Position numbers and translations under genes: made by a program
Notes under the pieces: generated by a model
Database searches by the model: none
Told to the model about the DNA's origin: nothing
The model's input: only the letters and a program-made list of their open reading frames with translations
Assembly: GCA_018268315.1 (NCBI GenBank)
Contig: JAFDWU010000003.1
Span: 62,001 to 126,000 of the forward strand
Length of the DNA: 64,000 nt
Source of the DNA: Armatimonadota bacterium
Lineage (GTDB): Bacteria; Armatimonadota; Fimbriimonadia; Fimbriimonadales; Fimbriimonadaceae
Reading direction: 5' to 3'
In this document: piece after piece, positions 24,424 through 35,641 of the stretch
Numbering within the stretch: the first letter of the stretch is position 1
Layout: the number at the start of each line of letters is the position of its first letter

Positions 24424-26553
24424 ATGCCTAGAAAGACACCCCTTGAGCTAGTACGCAATATCGGTATCGCCGCCCACATTGATGCGGGTAAGACGACGAC
24501 AACCGAGCGCATCCTGTATTACACAGGTAAGCAGCACAAGATGGGCGAAGTCCACGAGGGCGCTGCCACGATGGACTGGATGGAGCAGGAGCAGGAGAGA
24601 GGCATCACCATCACTTCTGCCGCTACCACCTGCTACTGGAAGGGTTCCAACGGCGACAAGCCCGAGCACAAGATCAACATCATCGACACGCCCGGTCACG
24701 TCGACTTCACGGTTGAAGTAGAGCGTTCGCTCCGCGTCCTTGACGGATGCGTCGCGGTGTTCTGCGCGGTTGGCGGCGTTCAGCCTCAGTCGGAAACGGT
24801 TTGGCGACAGGCGACCAAGTACGCGGTTCCTCGCGTGGTCTATGTAAACAAGATGGACCGCCTCGGTGCGGACTTCTTCAACGTTGTCGATAAGATTCGA
24901 GAGCGAATGGGCGCCAACATCGCCCCGATCCAGATTCCGATCGGCGCTGAGTCGAACTATAAGGGATACGTTGACCTCATCACGATGAAGGCGACCCTTT
25001 ACAAGTCGGACGACGGCAAGGTTTATGAGGAAGTCGAAATTCCGGCTGACCTCGTCAGCCAGGCCGCCCAGTGGCGAGAAAAGCTGATTGAAGCAATTTC
25101 TGAGTACGACGATGCGATCATGGAGCGCTTCCTTGAGGGCCAGGAGATCAGCGAAGCTGAGATCCGAGAGGCTATCCGAAAGGGCACGACCAGCCTGAAG
25201 CTTGTTCCTGCGCTTTCCGGTTCTTCATTCAAGAACAAGGGCGTGCAGGCGATGATCGACGCGGTTTGCGATTACCTCCCGTCCCCGATTGAGAAGGGCG
25301 GCGTGAAGGGTGTTGACCCGCATACCGAAGCCGAAGTTGCTCGAAACCCGGACGATAAGGAGCCGTTCACCGCGCTTGCGTTCAAGATCATGAGCGACAA
25401 GTACGTGGGCCGTCTTACGTTCCTGCGAATTTACAGTGGCGTCCTGAAGAAGGGCACCGCCGTATCGATTGCTTACCGCGATCCGCAGACCAACGAGTTC
25501 CGAGTCCGCACGGAGCGAATTGGCCGCGTTCTGGAAATGCACGCGAACCAGCGAAACGACCTTGATGAGTCTTACGCTGGCGACATCGTGGGCGTCATCG
25601 GTCTTGGCGATGTGAACACCGGTCACTCGGTTTGCGCCGAGGATCATCCGGTTGCGCTGGAAAGCATCAAGTTCCCAGAGCCGGTCATCCAGATCGCGAT
25701 TGAGCCGAAGTCGAAGGCTGACCAAGAAAAGCTTGGCCAGAGCCTTCAGCGCCTCGCTCAGGAAGATCCGACTTTCCGCGTGTACACCGACCAAGAGAGC
25801 GGTCAGACGATCATTTCCGGAATGGGTGAGCTTCACCTGGAAATCATCGTGGATCGCCTCAACCGAGAGTTTGGTGTCCAGGCGAATCAGGGTAAGCCGC
25901 AGGTTGCCTACCGCGAAACTGTTCGCGTCAAGGCGAAGGCGGAGGGCCGATTCATTCGACAGTCCGGTGGTTCCGGCCAATACGGCCACTGCTGGATCGA
26001 AATGGAGCCGCTACCCGCAGGTTCAGGTTTTGTGTTCGAGAACAAGGTCACCGGTGGATCGATTCCGAAGGAATACATCCCCGCGTGCGAAAAGGGAATC
26101 CGCGAAGGACTGCTGTCTGGCGTCCTTGCCGGCTACCCAGTCGTCGACCTCAAGGTTGCCCTTACCGAGGGTAGCTACCACGAGGTGGACTCGAACGAAA
26201 ATGCCTTTAAGCAAGCTGGTCTCATTGCCTTCCGTGAGGCAATGAAGAAGTGCCAGCCGCTGCTGAAAGAGCCCATCATGCACGTGGAAGTCACGACTCC
26301 CGAGCAGAACGTGGGTGATGTCGTAGGCGACATTAACAGCCGACGCGGCCGAATGGAAGGTATGGAGCCCGCCCCTGGCGGAGTCACCATTATCAACGCG
26401 CTTGTGCCGCTGGCGGAGATGTTTGGATACGTTACGACCCTAAGGTCTTTGACCCAGGGCCGCGCGACTCCAAACGTAACCCCGTCGCACTACGAAGAGG
26501 TTCCGAACAATATCGCGACGGAAGTAGTCGCGAAGGCCCAAGGCGGCCGATAA
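24424..26553 (+). CDS. fusA: translation elongation factor G
   Basis: 709 residues; GTPase that moves the ribosome by one codon. [19 protein letters not shown] (P-loop), [14 protein letters not shown], the switch region [13 protein letters not shown], and domain IV/V with [11 protein letters not shown] and [26 protein letters not shown] lies before the ATG, 19 bases after rpsG. Only one fusA is present in the window; the loop-rich domain IV tip is intact. Confidence 0.98.
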   Translation: MPRKTPLELVRNIGIAAHIDAGKTTTTERILYYTGKQHKMGEVHEGAATMDWMEQEQERGITITSAATTCYWKGSNGDKPEHKINIIDTPGHVDFTVEVERSLRVLDGCVAVFCAVGGVQPQSETVWRQATKYAVPRVVYVNKMDRLGADFFNVVDKIRERMGANIAPIQIPIGAESNYKGYVDLITMKATLYKSDDGKVYEEVEIPADLVSQAAQWREKLIEAISEYDDAIMERFLEGQEISEAEIREAIRKGTTSLKLVPALSGSSFKNKGVQAMIDAVCDYLPSPIEKGGVKGVDPHTEAEVARNPDDKEPFTALAFKIMSDKYVGRLTFLRIYSGVLKKGTAVSIAYRDPQTNEFRVRTERIGRVLEMHANQRNDLDESYAGDIVGVIGLGDVNTGHSVCAEDHPVALESIKFPEPVIQIAIEPKSKADQEKLGQSLQRLAQEDPTFRVYTDQESGQTIISGMGELHLEIIVDRLNREFGVQANQGKPQVAYRETVRVKAKAEGRFIRQSGGSGQYGHCWIEMEPLPAGSGFVFENKVTGGSIPKEYIPACEKGIREGLLSGVLAGYPVVDLKVALTEGSYHEVDSNENAFKQAGLIAFREAMKKCQPLLKEPIMHVEVTTPEQNVGDVVGDINSRRGRMEGMEPAPGGVTIINALVPLAEMFGYVTTLRSLTQGRATPNVTPSHYEEVPNNIATEVVAKAQGGR

Positions 26554-26574
26554 CGCCAAGTTACTAGGAGAGAA

Positions 26575-27786
26575 ATGGCAAGAGCTAAATTCGAACGAAA
26601 GAAGCCGCACGTCAATATCGGCACCATTGGCCACGTTGACCACGGCAAGACGACACTCACCGCCGCCATTACCGGCATTCTCGCCGCGAAGGGGCTTGCT
26701 GAAAAGCGACGATATGATGAAATCGATTCCGCGCCGGAAGAGAAGGCACGCGGAATAACCATCAATATCTCGCACCAGGAGTACGAGACCGATACGCGGC
26801 ACTATGCGCACGTTGACTGTCCGGGTCACGCCGACTTTATCAAGAACATGATTACCGGCGCAGCTCAGATGGACGGCGCGATCCTCGTGGTCGCCGGTAC
26901 CGACGGTCCGATGCAGCAGACTCGTGAGCACATCCTGCTCGCACGTCAGGTTGGCGTTCCTTACATCGTCGTTTACATCAATAAGGTGGACGCGGTCGAT
27001 GATCCGGAACTGCTTGAACTCGTCGAGATGGAAATCCGCGAACTGCTGAGCAAGTACGGTTTTGACGGCGACAACGCCCCGATCATCAAGGGTTCCGCCC
27101 GCAAGGCGCTGGACATGGTTGAGTCGGGCAATATTGATTTCAACGATCAGTACATCAAGTCCATCCTGGACCTCATGGAAGCAGTTGACACCTACATCCC
27201 GACGCCGCAGCGCGATAAGGAAAAGCCGTTCCTGATGGCTGTAGAAGACGTGTTCACCATCACTGGCCGTGGCACGGTTGCTACCGGTCGTGTTGAGCGC
27301 GGTCAGCTGAAGTCGATGGAAGAAGTCGAAATCCTCGGTCTCCGACCGGGCGCAAAGAAGACGGTCTGCACCGGAATCGAAATGTTCCGCAAGACCCTCG
27401 ACTACTGCGAAGCTGGCGACAACGTCGGTCTGCTCCTCCGTGGCGTGGATCGAACCGAAATCGAGCGCGGTATGGTTTGCGCCAAACCGGGCACGATCAA
27501 GCCGCACACGAAGTTTGAGGCTGAAATTTACGTCCTCTCGAAGGATGAAGGTGGTCGACACACCCCGCTCGTAACGGGCTACCGACCGCAGTTCTACTTC
27601 CGAACAACGGACGTAACGGGCACCATTGCCCTGCCGGCTGGAGTCGAAATGGTGATGCCGGGAGACAACGTCTCTATCACCACCGAGCTCATCCAACCCA
27701 TCGCAATGGAGCAAGGCTCCAAGTTCTCCATTCGTGAAGGTGGACGCACGGTCGGCGCCGGCGCAATCACCAAGGTATACGAATAA
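26575..27786 (+). CDS. tuf: translation elongation factor Tu
   Basis: 403 residues; delivers aminoacyl-tRNA. [49 protein letters not shown], and the domain-2/3 motifs [13 protein letters not shown] and [15 protein letters not shown] before the ATG. A strong terminator follows the stop, separating it from rpsJ. Confidence 0.98.
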   Translation: MARAKFERKKPHVNIGTIGHVDHGKTTLTAAITGILAAKGLAEKRRYDEIDSAPEEKARGITINISHQEYETDTRHYAHVDCPGHADFIKNMITGAAQMDGAILVVAGTDGPMQQTREHILLARQVGVPYIVVYINKVDAVDDPELLELVEMEIRELLSKYGFDGDNAPIIKGSARKALDMVESGNIDFNDQYIKSILDLMEAVDTYIPTPQRDKEKPFLMAVEDVFTITGRGTVATGRVERGQLKSMEEVEILGLRPGAKKTVCTGIEMFRKTLDYCEAGDNVGLLLRGVDRTEIERGMVCAKPGTIKPHTKFEAEIYVLSKDEGGRHTPLVTGYRPQFYFRTTDVTGTIALPAGVEMVMPGDNVSITTELIQPIAMEQGSKFSIREGGRTVGAGAITKVYE

Positions 27787-27796
27787 AGAAAACACG

Positions 27797-27829
27797 AAAC
27801 CCCCGAGCAACGACTCGGGGGTTTCTTTT
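27797..27829 (+). terminator. strong intrinsic terminator between tuf and rpsJ
   Basis: AAACCCCCGAG (27797-27807) and CTCGGGGGTTT (27814-27824) form an 11-pair hairpin around CAACGA, followed by TTTCTTTT. It sits 14 bases before the rpsJ start, so rpsJ must rely on readthrough or antitermination, or on a promoter inside tuf. Confidence 0.88.
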
Positions 27830-27842
27830 GAGATAAAGCAGA

Positions 27843-28151
27843 ATGTCAGGAATAAAAGTCAGAATCAGGTTGCGTGCGTTCGATCACCGAGTGATCGACC
27901 AGTCGGCAGAGAAGATCACCGAAACGGCAAAGCGCACGGGAGCAAGGGTTTGTGGGCCTATCCCACTTCCCACGAACATTCGGCGCTTCTGCGTCATTCG
28001 TGGCCCGCACATCGATAAGGAGTCCATGGAGCATTTCGAGCTTCGAACCCATAATCGCCTTATCGATATCTTGGAACCGACCAACAAGACGATCGATGCA
28101 TTGATGCGGCTTGATCTGCCAAGCGGCGTCGATATCGAAATCAAGAGCTAA
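27843..28151 (+). CDS. rpsJ: 30S ribosomal protein S10
   Basis: 102 residues; small-subunit head protein and NusG/NusE partner in transcription antitermination. Motifs [55 protein letters not shown] and GVDIEIK. In most genomes rpsJ follows tuf and opens the S10 operon (rplC, rplD ...); here it is followed by a terminator and an unrelated gene on the other strand. The upstream terminator makes its regulation interesting, as S10 itself is an antitermination factor. Confidence 0.97.
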   Translation: MSGIKVRIRLRAFDHRVIDQSAEKITETAKRTGARVCGPIPLPTNIRRFCVIRGPHIDKESMEHFELRTHNRLIDILEPTNKTIDALMRLDLPSGVDIEIKS

Positions 28152-28178
28152 CGCTCCTTCTGCTTTAAGGAATTACTA

Positions 28179-28211
28179 GCCGGAGCCCACAGGGCTTCGG
28201 CTTTTGTTTTT
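28179..28211 (+). terminator. terminator after rpsJ
   Basis: GCCGGAGCCC and GGGCTTCGGC pair (one G-T) around ACA, followed by TTTTGTTTTT. Confidence 0.85.
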
Positions 28212-28212
28212 G

Positions 28213-30558
28213 CTAACCCTTTCCGCCGCCGCCATCAGCCTTCGGCTTCAGCTCCTCACGGTTCTTGATCTTCTCATCGATTGCCGAATGCAGATTCTTG
28301 GAAAGGTCGCGCGATAGGTTCTCCCTGATCTTAGCAAGGTCCGCGCCCGTGCGCACGATGTGGGGGGTTAGGAACACCATCAACTCTGTCTTGATGTCGT
28401 GACCCTCCTTCGACTTGAACAGATTGCCGAGTAGAGGAATATCGCCTAGAATCGGAATCTTGCTCTCGTCAATCGAATGGCTGGTGCGGATGATTCCGCC
28501 AAGAACCACCGTCTCCCCGTCCGGCACGGTGACCGTCGTGGTGGCAGAGCGATTGTTGATGACCGGCGCATTGAACGAGGTAAAGGACTGTAGCTCGTTT
28601 GCAGTCTGCTTCACGTCCATCGAGACTGAATTGTTACTTGATACGCGCGGGGTTACGTCCAGCACAACGCCCACATCGAGGAAGTCATAGGAGAAGGTGG
28701 TCGTAGTGCCGTTATTCTGCTGGTTGGTAATGTAAGGCACCTTCTGGCTTACGTTGATCTCCGATTTCACGTTGTTCGAGGCAAAGATTGAAGGCGTGGA
28801 CAGCACGTGGAATCGCTGGTCGGTCTCCAGTGCGTGCAGGAAGGCTGAGTAGTTTGCGCCCTTCAGCGTGTAGCTAAAGCCCTGTAGCGGCGTTCCGCTG
28901 CCTGGGTTCAAGCCAAAGCTTTGGCTTCCGGATCCGGTAGCGCTTGAGCTGCCAAACGCCTTGTTCTGAAGGAAGCTCCATTCCGCGCCGAGCTTCATAT
29001 CTTTGTCCAGCGTGACCTCGGCGATGATCGTTTCGATCACAACCTGGTCCGTCACCCGGTCAAGCTGCTCGATGACTCTTCGGACGAAGGGCATGTTGCT
29101 CGGCAGGGTGTTGACGAGCAGGCTGTTCGTGTTGGGGTCGGCGGTAATCGTCACCTTGCCCGCAAGATCTCGCACGTTCACCACGTTGCCGCGCTCGTCG
29201 ATGTCCGAAGGCGGCTTCTTGTCCTCGTTTGGGTTGTCGTCAAAAAAGAAGAAGAACGGACTCCTGTTGGTGTTCGGCCGTTGCTTGAACGACTCTTGAA
29301 GAATCGATGCCAAGTCGCTTGCTTTGGCGTTTAACACGGGCACCACAAATACCGAGCCGCTGATCATCGTTGGCGAATCGAGCGAATCCACAAGCTTTTC
29401 AATGACCGCTAGGTTCGCCTTTGTGGCGGTGACGATAATCGAATTGGTTTGGGCGACTCCGATTGCGCTCTGCGCCCCTTTCTGGGTGGTTTCCGGTTGC
29501 CGGAAGAAGGAGAACGTCGGAGTCGCCGGCTGATCTTGCGTAAAGCCACGTCCGAGCGGACTTAAAGACTTCAGAACATCCTTAACCGCTGGCAGAGCTT
29601 CATCCACGGTGACGTGCTTGAGCTGGAAAATCTGAGTCTCAAACTGGTTGTCGGCGGGCTTATCAAGCTCCTTGATCAATGCGGCGACCTTGTCCTGCCG
29701 CTGCGGGGAGGTGAGCACGATGACGTTATTGCCGTAATCGTCCGAGGTTGCCTTCACCGGTGCATTCTCTCCCGGTCCGCCTTGCTGGCCACCGGGACCT
29801 CCTCCGGACATTCCCGCTGGCGCTCCTTGCGGTTGGCCACCCATGGTAACCGGCTGGCCATTGATGATCGTCATGCCGCCTGGCATGCCGCCCGTTGGCG
29901 CGCCTCCGGTTGCGGTAGCGGCGCCAAATACGTCGTTGACGATCTTGGTGACCTGCGCTGCGCTTGCATGCTCAAGTCGGTAGACCTTAGATATTGGCCG
30001 TGTATCCGGTTGCGCCGGGGGCGAAGGCATCGGCGGTATGGGAGGGGGCGGGATGCGCTCAACGAAGAGCAAATCGCCGCGTTTGTGGAATTCATATCCG
30101 CTGAAGTTCAGCACCGAGTTCACGGTGTCGAACGCGGTATCAAGGCTCACTTCTTTGCCCGTAATGACCGTTAGCTTCTGCTTGAAATTGGGGTCCTTCA
30201 GAATCGTGATGCCGGAAGCTTTCGACAGCATTGTGAAAACGGAAACCGGGTTTGCCTCGTTGAAATCCAGATATAGGCGGGTGGTCTTGTTCAGGTGAAA
30301 CTCTCGCCACGCCTTAGTCGGGCCCGCTGGAACTACGGGCTTTTGTGCAGGTTTAGCCTGGCTATCCTTAACTGTGCGAGTATAGGACACAGTCGGAAGT
30401 TGCGTCGATTGAGTCTTTGAAGGGTGATCGGTCGATGACTGCGAGGACTGCGGTCGATCAGCCGGAGGCGCCGCAGGAGCGGCATCTTTTTGCACCACTT
30501 GGGCAACGACAAAGCCGGTGCAGGCAAAGGATAGGGCCATGAGGCGAATGGATTTCAT
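28213..30558 (-). CDS. PilQ/GspD-type outer-membrane secretin
   Basis: A 781-residue secretin forming a gated outer-membrane channel. Signal peptide SIRLMALSFACTGFVVA; a Gln/Pro/Ser/Ala-rich linker; STN-like N0 domain at about 95-165 (LYLDFNEANPVSVFTMLSKA ... VSLDTAFDTVNSVL); N1-N3 repeats with IVNDVFGAAT and VVPVLNAKASDLASIL, separated by a long Gly/Gln-rich low-complexity insert (residues ~235-270); secretin core from about 480 with VETIIAEVTLDKD, then VPDGETVVLGGIIRTS and IPILGDIPLLGNLF. Its N0 domain is distantly like the two short proteins at 3510 and 4295. PilQ versus GspD cannot be decided from sequence. Confidence 0.92.
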   Translation of the reverse strand: MKSIRLMALSFACTGFVVAQVVQKDAAPAAPPADRPQSSQSSTDHPSKTQSTQLPTVSYTRTVKDSQAKPAQKPVVPAGPTKAWREFHLNKTTRLYLDFNEANPVSVFTMLSKASGITILKDPNFKQKLTVITGKEVSLDTAFDTVNSVLNFSGYEFHKRGDLLFVERIPPPPIPPMPSPPAQPDTRPISKVYRLEHASAAQVTKIVNDVFGAATATGGAPTGGMPGGMTIINGQPVTMGGQPQGAPAGMSGGGPGGQQGGPGENAPVKATSDDYGNNVIVLTSPQRQDKVAALIKELDKPADNQFETQIFQLKHVTVDEALPAVKDVLKSLSPLGRGFTQDQPATPTFSFFRQPETTQKGAQSAIGVAQTNSIIVTATKANLAVIEKLVDSLDSPTMISGSVFVVPVLNAKASDLASILQESFKQRPNTNRSPFFFFFDDNPNEDKKPPSDIDERGNVVNVRDLAGKVTITADPNTNSLLVNTLPSNMPFVRRVIEQLDRVTDQVVIETIIAEVTLDKDMKLGAEWSFLQNKAFGSSSATGSGSQSFGLNPGSGTPLQGFSYTLKGANYSAFLHALETDQRFHVLSTPSIFASNNVKSEINVSQKVPYITNQQNNGTTTTFSYDFLDVGVVLDVTPRVSSNNSVSMDVKQTANELQSFTSFNAPVINNRSATTTVTVPDGETVVLGGIIRTSHSIDESKIPILGDIPLLGNLFKSKEGHDIKTELMVFLTPHIVRTGADLAKIRENLSRDLSKNLHSAIDEKIKNREELKPKADGGGGKG

Positions 30559-30567
30559 AGAGGATTC

Positions 30568-31173
30568 CTATGGGTTAGGGGGTGTCGCGGGCATCCCCCC
30601 AGGACCGCCGGGAGCAGCAGGGGCATTCTCGGGGGCGGGTTTTTCTTCTTTTATGCGGGCAACGGTTACATCTTCACCGGCACTGCTTCGCAAAACAACG
30701 TGACCGTCATCGGCTTCGACCAGCGAGGTTCCAAACCAGGTTTCGCCAAGCATCAACAGATGCGTTTGCTGAGTCGCCTGGTTTTCGAATCCAGCTACCA
30801 TCTTGCCGTTGATCTTGCCGAAGTTCACGTAGGCCCAGTTCGCTTCGTTGTTCACGAGGGCTGGCGGCACGTGGTCGTTATCCTTTCTGAGGGCATCGAG
30901 TGATCCTCGCTTCGCGCCGATGACTTGAGGCTGGAAGACGTCGGGTGGTCGGATTTGAAGAGTCGGGAACTTGGCCTCGTAGTCCCGACGACTGAAAGTC
31001 GACGTGGTGGCCGAATCGTGGCGCACGAAGGGCTTTGGCGTTCGGGTGTACTGAGTTTCTGCCTGTAGGCTTCTGTCGACAAGAGCGGCGGCGCCCATTA
31101 CGCCAAGCAGGCCCATAAGCATCGGAAGGCGTTTTGGCGCGGGGCCTTTGTCTTTCATCGCCAGTCTTGCCAT
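30568..31173 (-). CDS. PilP/GspC-like secretin partner
   Basis: A 201-residue protein with one N-terminal hydrophobic segment (LPMLMGLLGVMGAAALV), a linker, RPPDVFQPQVIG (like the RDPF motif of PilP), and a beta domain with INGKMVAGFENQATQQTHLLMLGETWFGTSL, resembling the clamp domain of PilP/GspC. The end is Pro/Ala/Gly-rich. It is the first gene of a two-gene operon with the secretin, ten bases apart. The inner-membrane genes pilM, pilN and pilO are not next to it, groEL being upstream. Confidence 0.65.
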   Translation of the reverse strand: MARLAMKDKGPAPKRLPMLMGLLGVMGAAALVDRSLQAETQYTRTPKPFVRHDSATTSTFSRRDYEAKFPTLQIRPPDVFQPQVIGAKRGSLDALRKDNDHVPPALVNNEANWAYVNFGKINGKMVAGFENQATQQTHLLMLGETWFGTSLVEADDGHVVLRSSAGEDVTVARIKEEKPAPENAPAAPGGPGGMPATPPNP

Positions 31174-31270
31174 TTTGGATTAATCATGAAGTCATATTAG
31201 GACTTTTGGCCCCAATGACAAGCACTACGCAAAATAGACTGCGCAAAGTTCCATAAAGTGCGGTCCTGAA

Positions 31271-31302
31271 ATGAAAAGCGGGCTGCCAAATGGCAGCCCG
31301 CT
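31271..31302 (-). terminator. groEL terminator
   Basis: On the minus strand AGCGGGCTGCCA pairs with TGGCAGCCCGCT (12 pairs, tight loop), followed by TTTCATTTC. Confidence 0.85.
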
Positions 31303-31322
31303 CCTCTAAGTCAATGGACTTC

Positions 31323-32969
<1,647 letters not shown>

Positions 32970-33260
32970 TTAGTTGAGGATCGCGTAGATCTGGTCCTCA
33001 TCAAGAATCGTGTATTCGGCGCCCTCGATGGTCACTTCGTTGCCACCGTACTTCGAAAAGAGCACTCGATCTCCCACCTTAACGGTGAGCTTGTTTCTGG
33101 AGCCATCTTCCAGAACGCGGCCGTCGCCGGTAGCGATGACCTTGCCCTCCTGGGGCTTCTTCTTGGCTGCGTCAGGCAGGTAAATGCCTCCGGCAGTCTT
33201 ATCGTCTGATTCAATTACGCTGACGACGATCTTATCGCCCAGCGGCTTCAACTTTGCCAT
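32970..33260 (-). CDS. groES: co-chaperonin GroES
   Basis: 96 residues; GroEL lid. KLKPLGDKIVVSVIE, TAGGIYLPDAAKKKPQEGKVIATGDG and KVGDRVLFSKYGGNEV (mobile loop and roof). GGAGG lies 13 bases before the ATG. The operon is under a CIRCE-like operator at 33362. Confidence 0.97.
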   Translation of the reverse strand: MAKLKPLGDKIVVSVIESDDKTAGGIYLPDAAKKKPQEGKVIATGDGRVLEDGSRNKLTVKVGDRVLFSKYGGNEVTIEGAEYTILDEDQIYAILN

Positions 33261-33325
33261 GCTTTAAGTTGATTCCTCCGTGTGTATTAGTCTTGGATTA
33301 GCAGTCTAGGACTGCGACTGCTATA

Positions 33326-33355
33326 ATTCTACTCCGGCGGATGCGGAGATGTCCA
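33326..33355 (-). promoter_or_regulatory. groESL promoter
   Basis: On the minus strand TGGACA (33355-33350), 18-base spacer, TAGAAT (33331-33326). The CIRCE-like element lies six bases upstream of the -35. Confidence 0.6.
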
Positions 33356-33361
33356 CTGAAA

Positions 33362-33388
33362 TTAGCAGATTCTTGCGTTGAGTGCTAA
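33362..33388. promoter_or_regulatory. CIRCE-like HrcA operator, one arm degenerate
   Basis: TTAGCAGAT, nine-base spacer, GAGTGCTAA. The consensus is TTAGCACTC-N9-GAGTGCTAA, so the right arm is perfect and the left arm has three changes. Spacing and location upstream of groES fit HrcA control. No hrcA in the window. The rest of 33389-33594 shows nothing I recognise. Confidence 0.75.
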
Positions 33389-33594
33389 CCCGCGCATCGT
33401 GAGGTCCGGGGTTTGCCATTGAACTTGCGTGACCGTCTTCTCCGTCCAGTCGGCACCCCACGCACAATTCTGCTACAAATGCGTGCGTGGTGCCGCCCCA
33501 TTCAAATTGGCCTGCCCTGTAAATAAGACCTAGCCCCCTATGTGGTCCTCTTTTATGGTCGAATGATCGCGTGCAGCAAGAAAATTGAAACAAG

Positions 33595-33624
33595 CCGACA
33601 AACGACCTCCACATTGGTTATACT
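33595..33624 (+). promoter_or_regulatory. promoter of the accessory cassette
   Basis: CCGACA (33595-33600), 18-base spacer, TATACT (33619-33624); transcription start near 33631, consistent with translation from 33683 or 33701, not from the frame's earlier ATG at 33542. Confidence 0.45.
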
Positions 33625-33700
33625 GTTACTTAGGGTAGGGTTCAGAAGTGCTCAGCTTAATGAGACAAAGCCTCTGTACCATATGCCGCATAGGAATCTA

Positions 33701-35641
33701 ATGCCGAACAACAACAACGCAACCCGTTTCGTGACCGATGGCTCTCAGGGCCCTGTCTTGGATTACAACGTCCCAGAGCCAACGACCTATTTTGGAAGCA
33801 TGTACTTCCAAATCAACGTTAAGGATATGGTCGCCAGCAACCAAGTTCTTAAGACGAAGTTCGCAGGCAAATGGAGAGAAGTCTTCAGGGACTTTGTGGC
33901 GCTGCCGTTCACTGGCAAGCAAAATCTCCTCTCCATGCTTGAGCCGGTCAGCCAAAGAGTCGCGGCAGCTCTTACAAGGGTCCTTGAGTATGGTCCAGCC
34001 ACAGCTCCGCCAGCCGCGTTCTCTACATCCGCGGCACGCACCGTGACGACCAAAACGGCGGCAACTGCTGCGCTCCAACATCCGCTCACTGATGAGGAGC
34101 TTTACTACGTTATCTCTAAGCTGGTATTTCTACCCGTCGGCTTTGAAGGATTTGCGAGTATTCGCCGCAAAATGTACGGACTCGGCTCCGCAAATTCAGC
34201 TACGCACGAGGTCACGACGGCGTACACTCTTCCTGGCAATATCGCTATCAAAGATGAGCTTCTCCAGTTCACATACGGACAAGTGCTTAACGGTCTTGAC
34301 TACAACCATTTGGCAGCTAGAATACTTGAAGGTAACTTCCTCGCGTTGATGATGAGGCTTGGCCGTTACTATCACTTTACGGCCATACCAATTCCCAGCG
34401 AAATCACACCAAAAATCGCAATCGTCGAGAAGTATAAGTTATCAAATTTTCTGGGGAATTATGGGGCAGGCCGGACGGTTTCAACGTTTTCCCTTCTTCC
34501 AGGAGAAAAGACAAAGCTGTCTATAAAGACCTTCAAAAAGACGACCCTGGACTCAAAGCAGTCGAGCAGCATATTGGACTCTTATTGTAAGGAGAGCGCC
34601 GATGATTTTGAAGACACAGTTAACAAAGAGCGAGGCGATAAGCACTCGCACCAAGACAAGCTAGACTGGCACGTCAGTGTAAGCGAGGACTTGGACTTTG
34701 GTTTCTCAGACACAAAGATTGATGCTGGCGTCGCTGGAAGCAATGCGAATCAGCGCGAAGATATGTCCAAGACCATTACGAATAGTATCACTAAACACGC
34801 CCAGAAAGCATCGTCCAAGCGTGATGTCAATATCAACAGCACGTACGAGAACAAAGAAGAGTCCGGTACAGAAACCTCGACTGAACGGGAAATCGAAAAC
34901 ATTAATGTGAGCAGAACCCTGAACTTCATCTTCAGGCAGATTAATCAAGAGTATCTCTCATTGCTCCATTTGATTGACGCACGAATTGTCTATACCAACG
35001 GTCTGCCTGGTTCATATGTGGAGTGCTCGGTACAGGACCTGGGGACTCCCGAAAGGATTGGTGACTTTCTCAAGAATATCTTTGTTACGGAAACGGCTTC
35101 AATCGCGGTCATGAAATCAATTTGTAATCACCTCTGTTTCATTAAGGACTACACTGGGGAGTTTCAGTCGTTTCTTGAACGACAAGATGAGGATGTGGCC
35201 AACCCGGTGATACCAGCCGAACCCTTGCACATGAGCTATATTCGACAGCGAAGAGATCTATTCCTGCCTCCCGCAGATTCGACCAAACACTTTCCAAACA
35301 CGTTCATTAGTTCGGATGGTCAATTAGTGAGGACGGTCACCGGTATCATTGTCTCCGCTACAACGACGGTCCTGCGAACAGATGGCCTTATTGTCGAAGC
35401 GCTACTTGGAAGAGGGGACGCCCTGGACACCTACTCCCACGGACTTCAAGATGAGTCGGTAAGGCAAAAGGCACTCGCCAATGACAAAGTTGCGCTTGCT
35501 AACCAAATTATTAGTAGTGGTGAAGCAGATAAGGGAGCACTGTACGCAGAACTGTTTCCCAACTGTCCCATGTCTGTATGTTGTTGCTGTGGCTTAAAGG
35601 ATAAGCCGTCGGATCCGAAGACTGAGGGTGCTCATGGCTGA
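33701..35641 (+). CDS. unrecognised accessory protein with coiled middle and C-terminal Cys cluster
   Basis: Not recognised. Starts at ATG 33701 (AGGA before it; ATG 33683 also possible), about 647 residues, no signal peptide or membrane span. First part: globular, with YFGSMYFQINVKDM and a helical region to about 130; then an Ala/Thr-rich linker (about 110-135). Middle (about 245-400): LLPGEKTKLSIKTFKKTTLDS, a long helical charged stretch rich in Asp/Glu/Lys/Ser/Asn with repeated ESADDFEDTV, SKTITNSITKHAQKASSKRD and ETSTEREIENINVSRTLNF, likely an elongated helical bundle. End: CCCC inside PMSVCCCCGLKDK near the last 20 residues. Composition is poorer in GC than its neighbours. Overlaps the DUF4329-like gene by eight bases. 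Confidence 0.75.
   Translation: MPNNNNATRFVTDGSQGPVLDYNVPEPTTYFGSMYFQINVKDMVASNQVLKTKFAGKWREVFRDFVALPFTGKQNLLSMLEPVSQRVAAALTRVLEYGPATAPPAAFSTSAARTVTTKTAATAALQHPLTDEELYYVISKLVFLPVGFEGFASIRRKMYGLGSANSATHEVTTAYTLPGNIAIKDELLQFTYGQVLNGLDYNHLAARILEGNFLALMMRLGRYYHFTAIPIPSEITPKIAIVEKYKLSNFLGNYGAGRTVSTFSLLPGEKTKLSIKTFKKTTLDSKQSSSILDSYCKESADDFEDTVNKERGDKHSHQDKLDWHVSVSEDLDFGFSDTKIDAGVAGSNANQREDMSKTITNSITKHAQKASSKRDVNINSTYENKEESGTETSTEREIENINVSRTLNFIFRQINQEYLSLLHLIDARIVYTNGLPGSYVECSVQDLGTPERIGDFLKNIFVTETASIAVMKSICNHLCFIKDYTGEFQSFLERQDEDVANPVIPAEPLHMSYIRQRRDLFLPPADSTKHFPNTFISSDGQLVRTVTGIIVSATTTVLRTDGLIVEALLGRGDALDTYSHGLQDESVRQKALANDKVALANQIISSGEADKGALYAELFPNCPMSVCCCCGLKDKPSDPKTEGAHG

Noticed and set aside
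26440-27810. Long minus-strand frame (456 codons) opposite tuf
   Set aside because: Entirely inside the highly conserved tuf gene; composition artefact.
33542-33700. Upstream ATG at 33542 extending the accessory protein by 53 residues
   Set aside because: A good promoter lies at 33595-33624, inside that extension, and AGGA precedes 33701.
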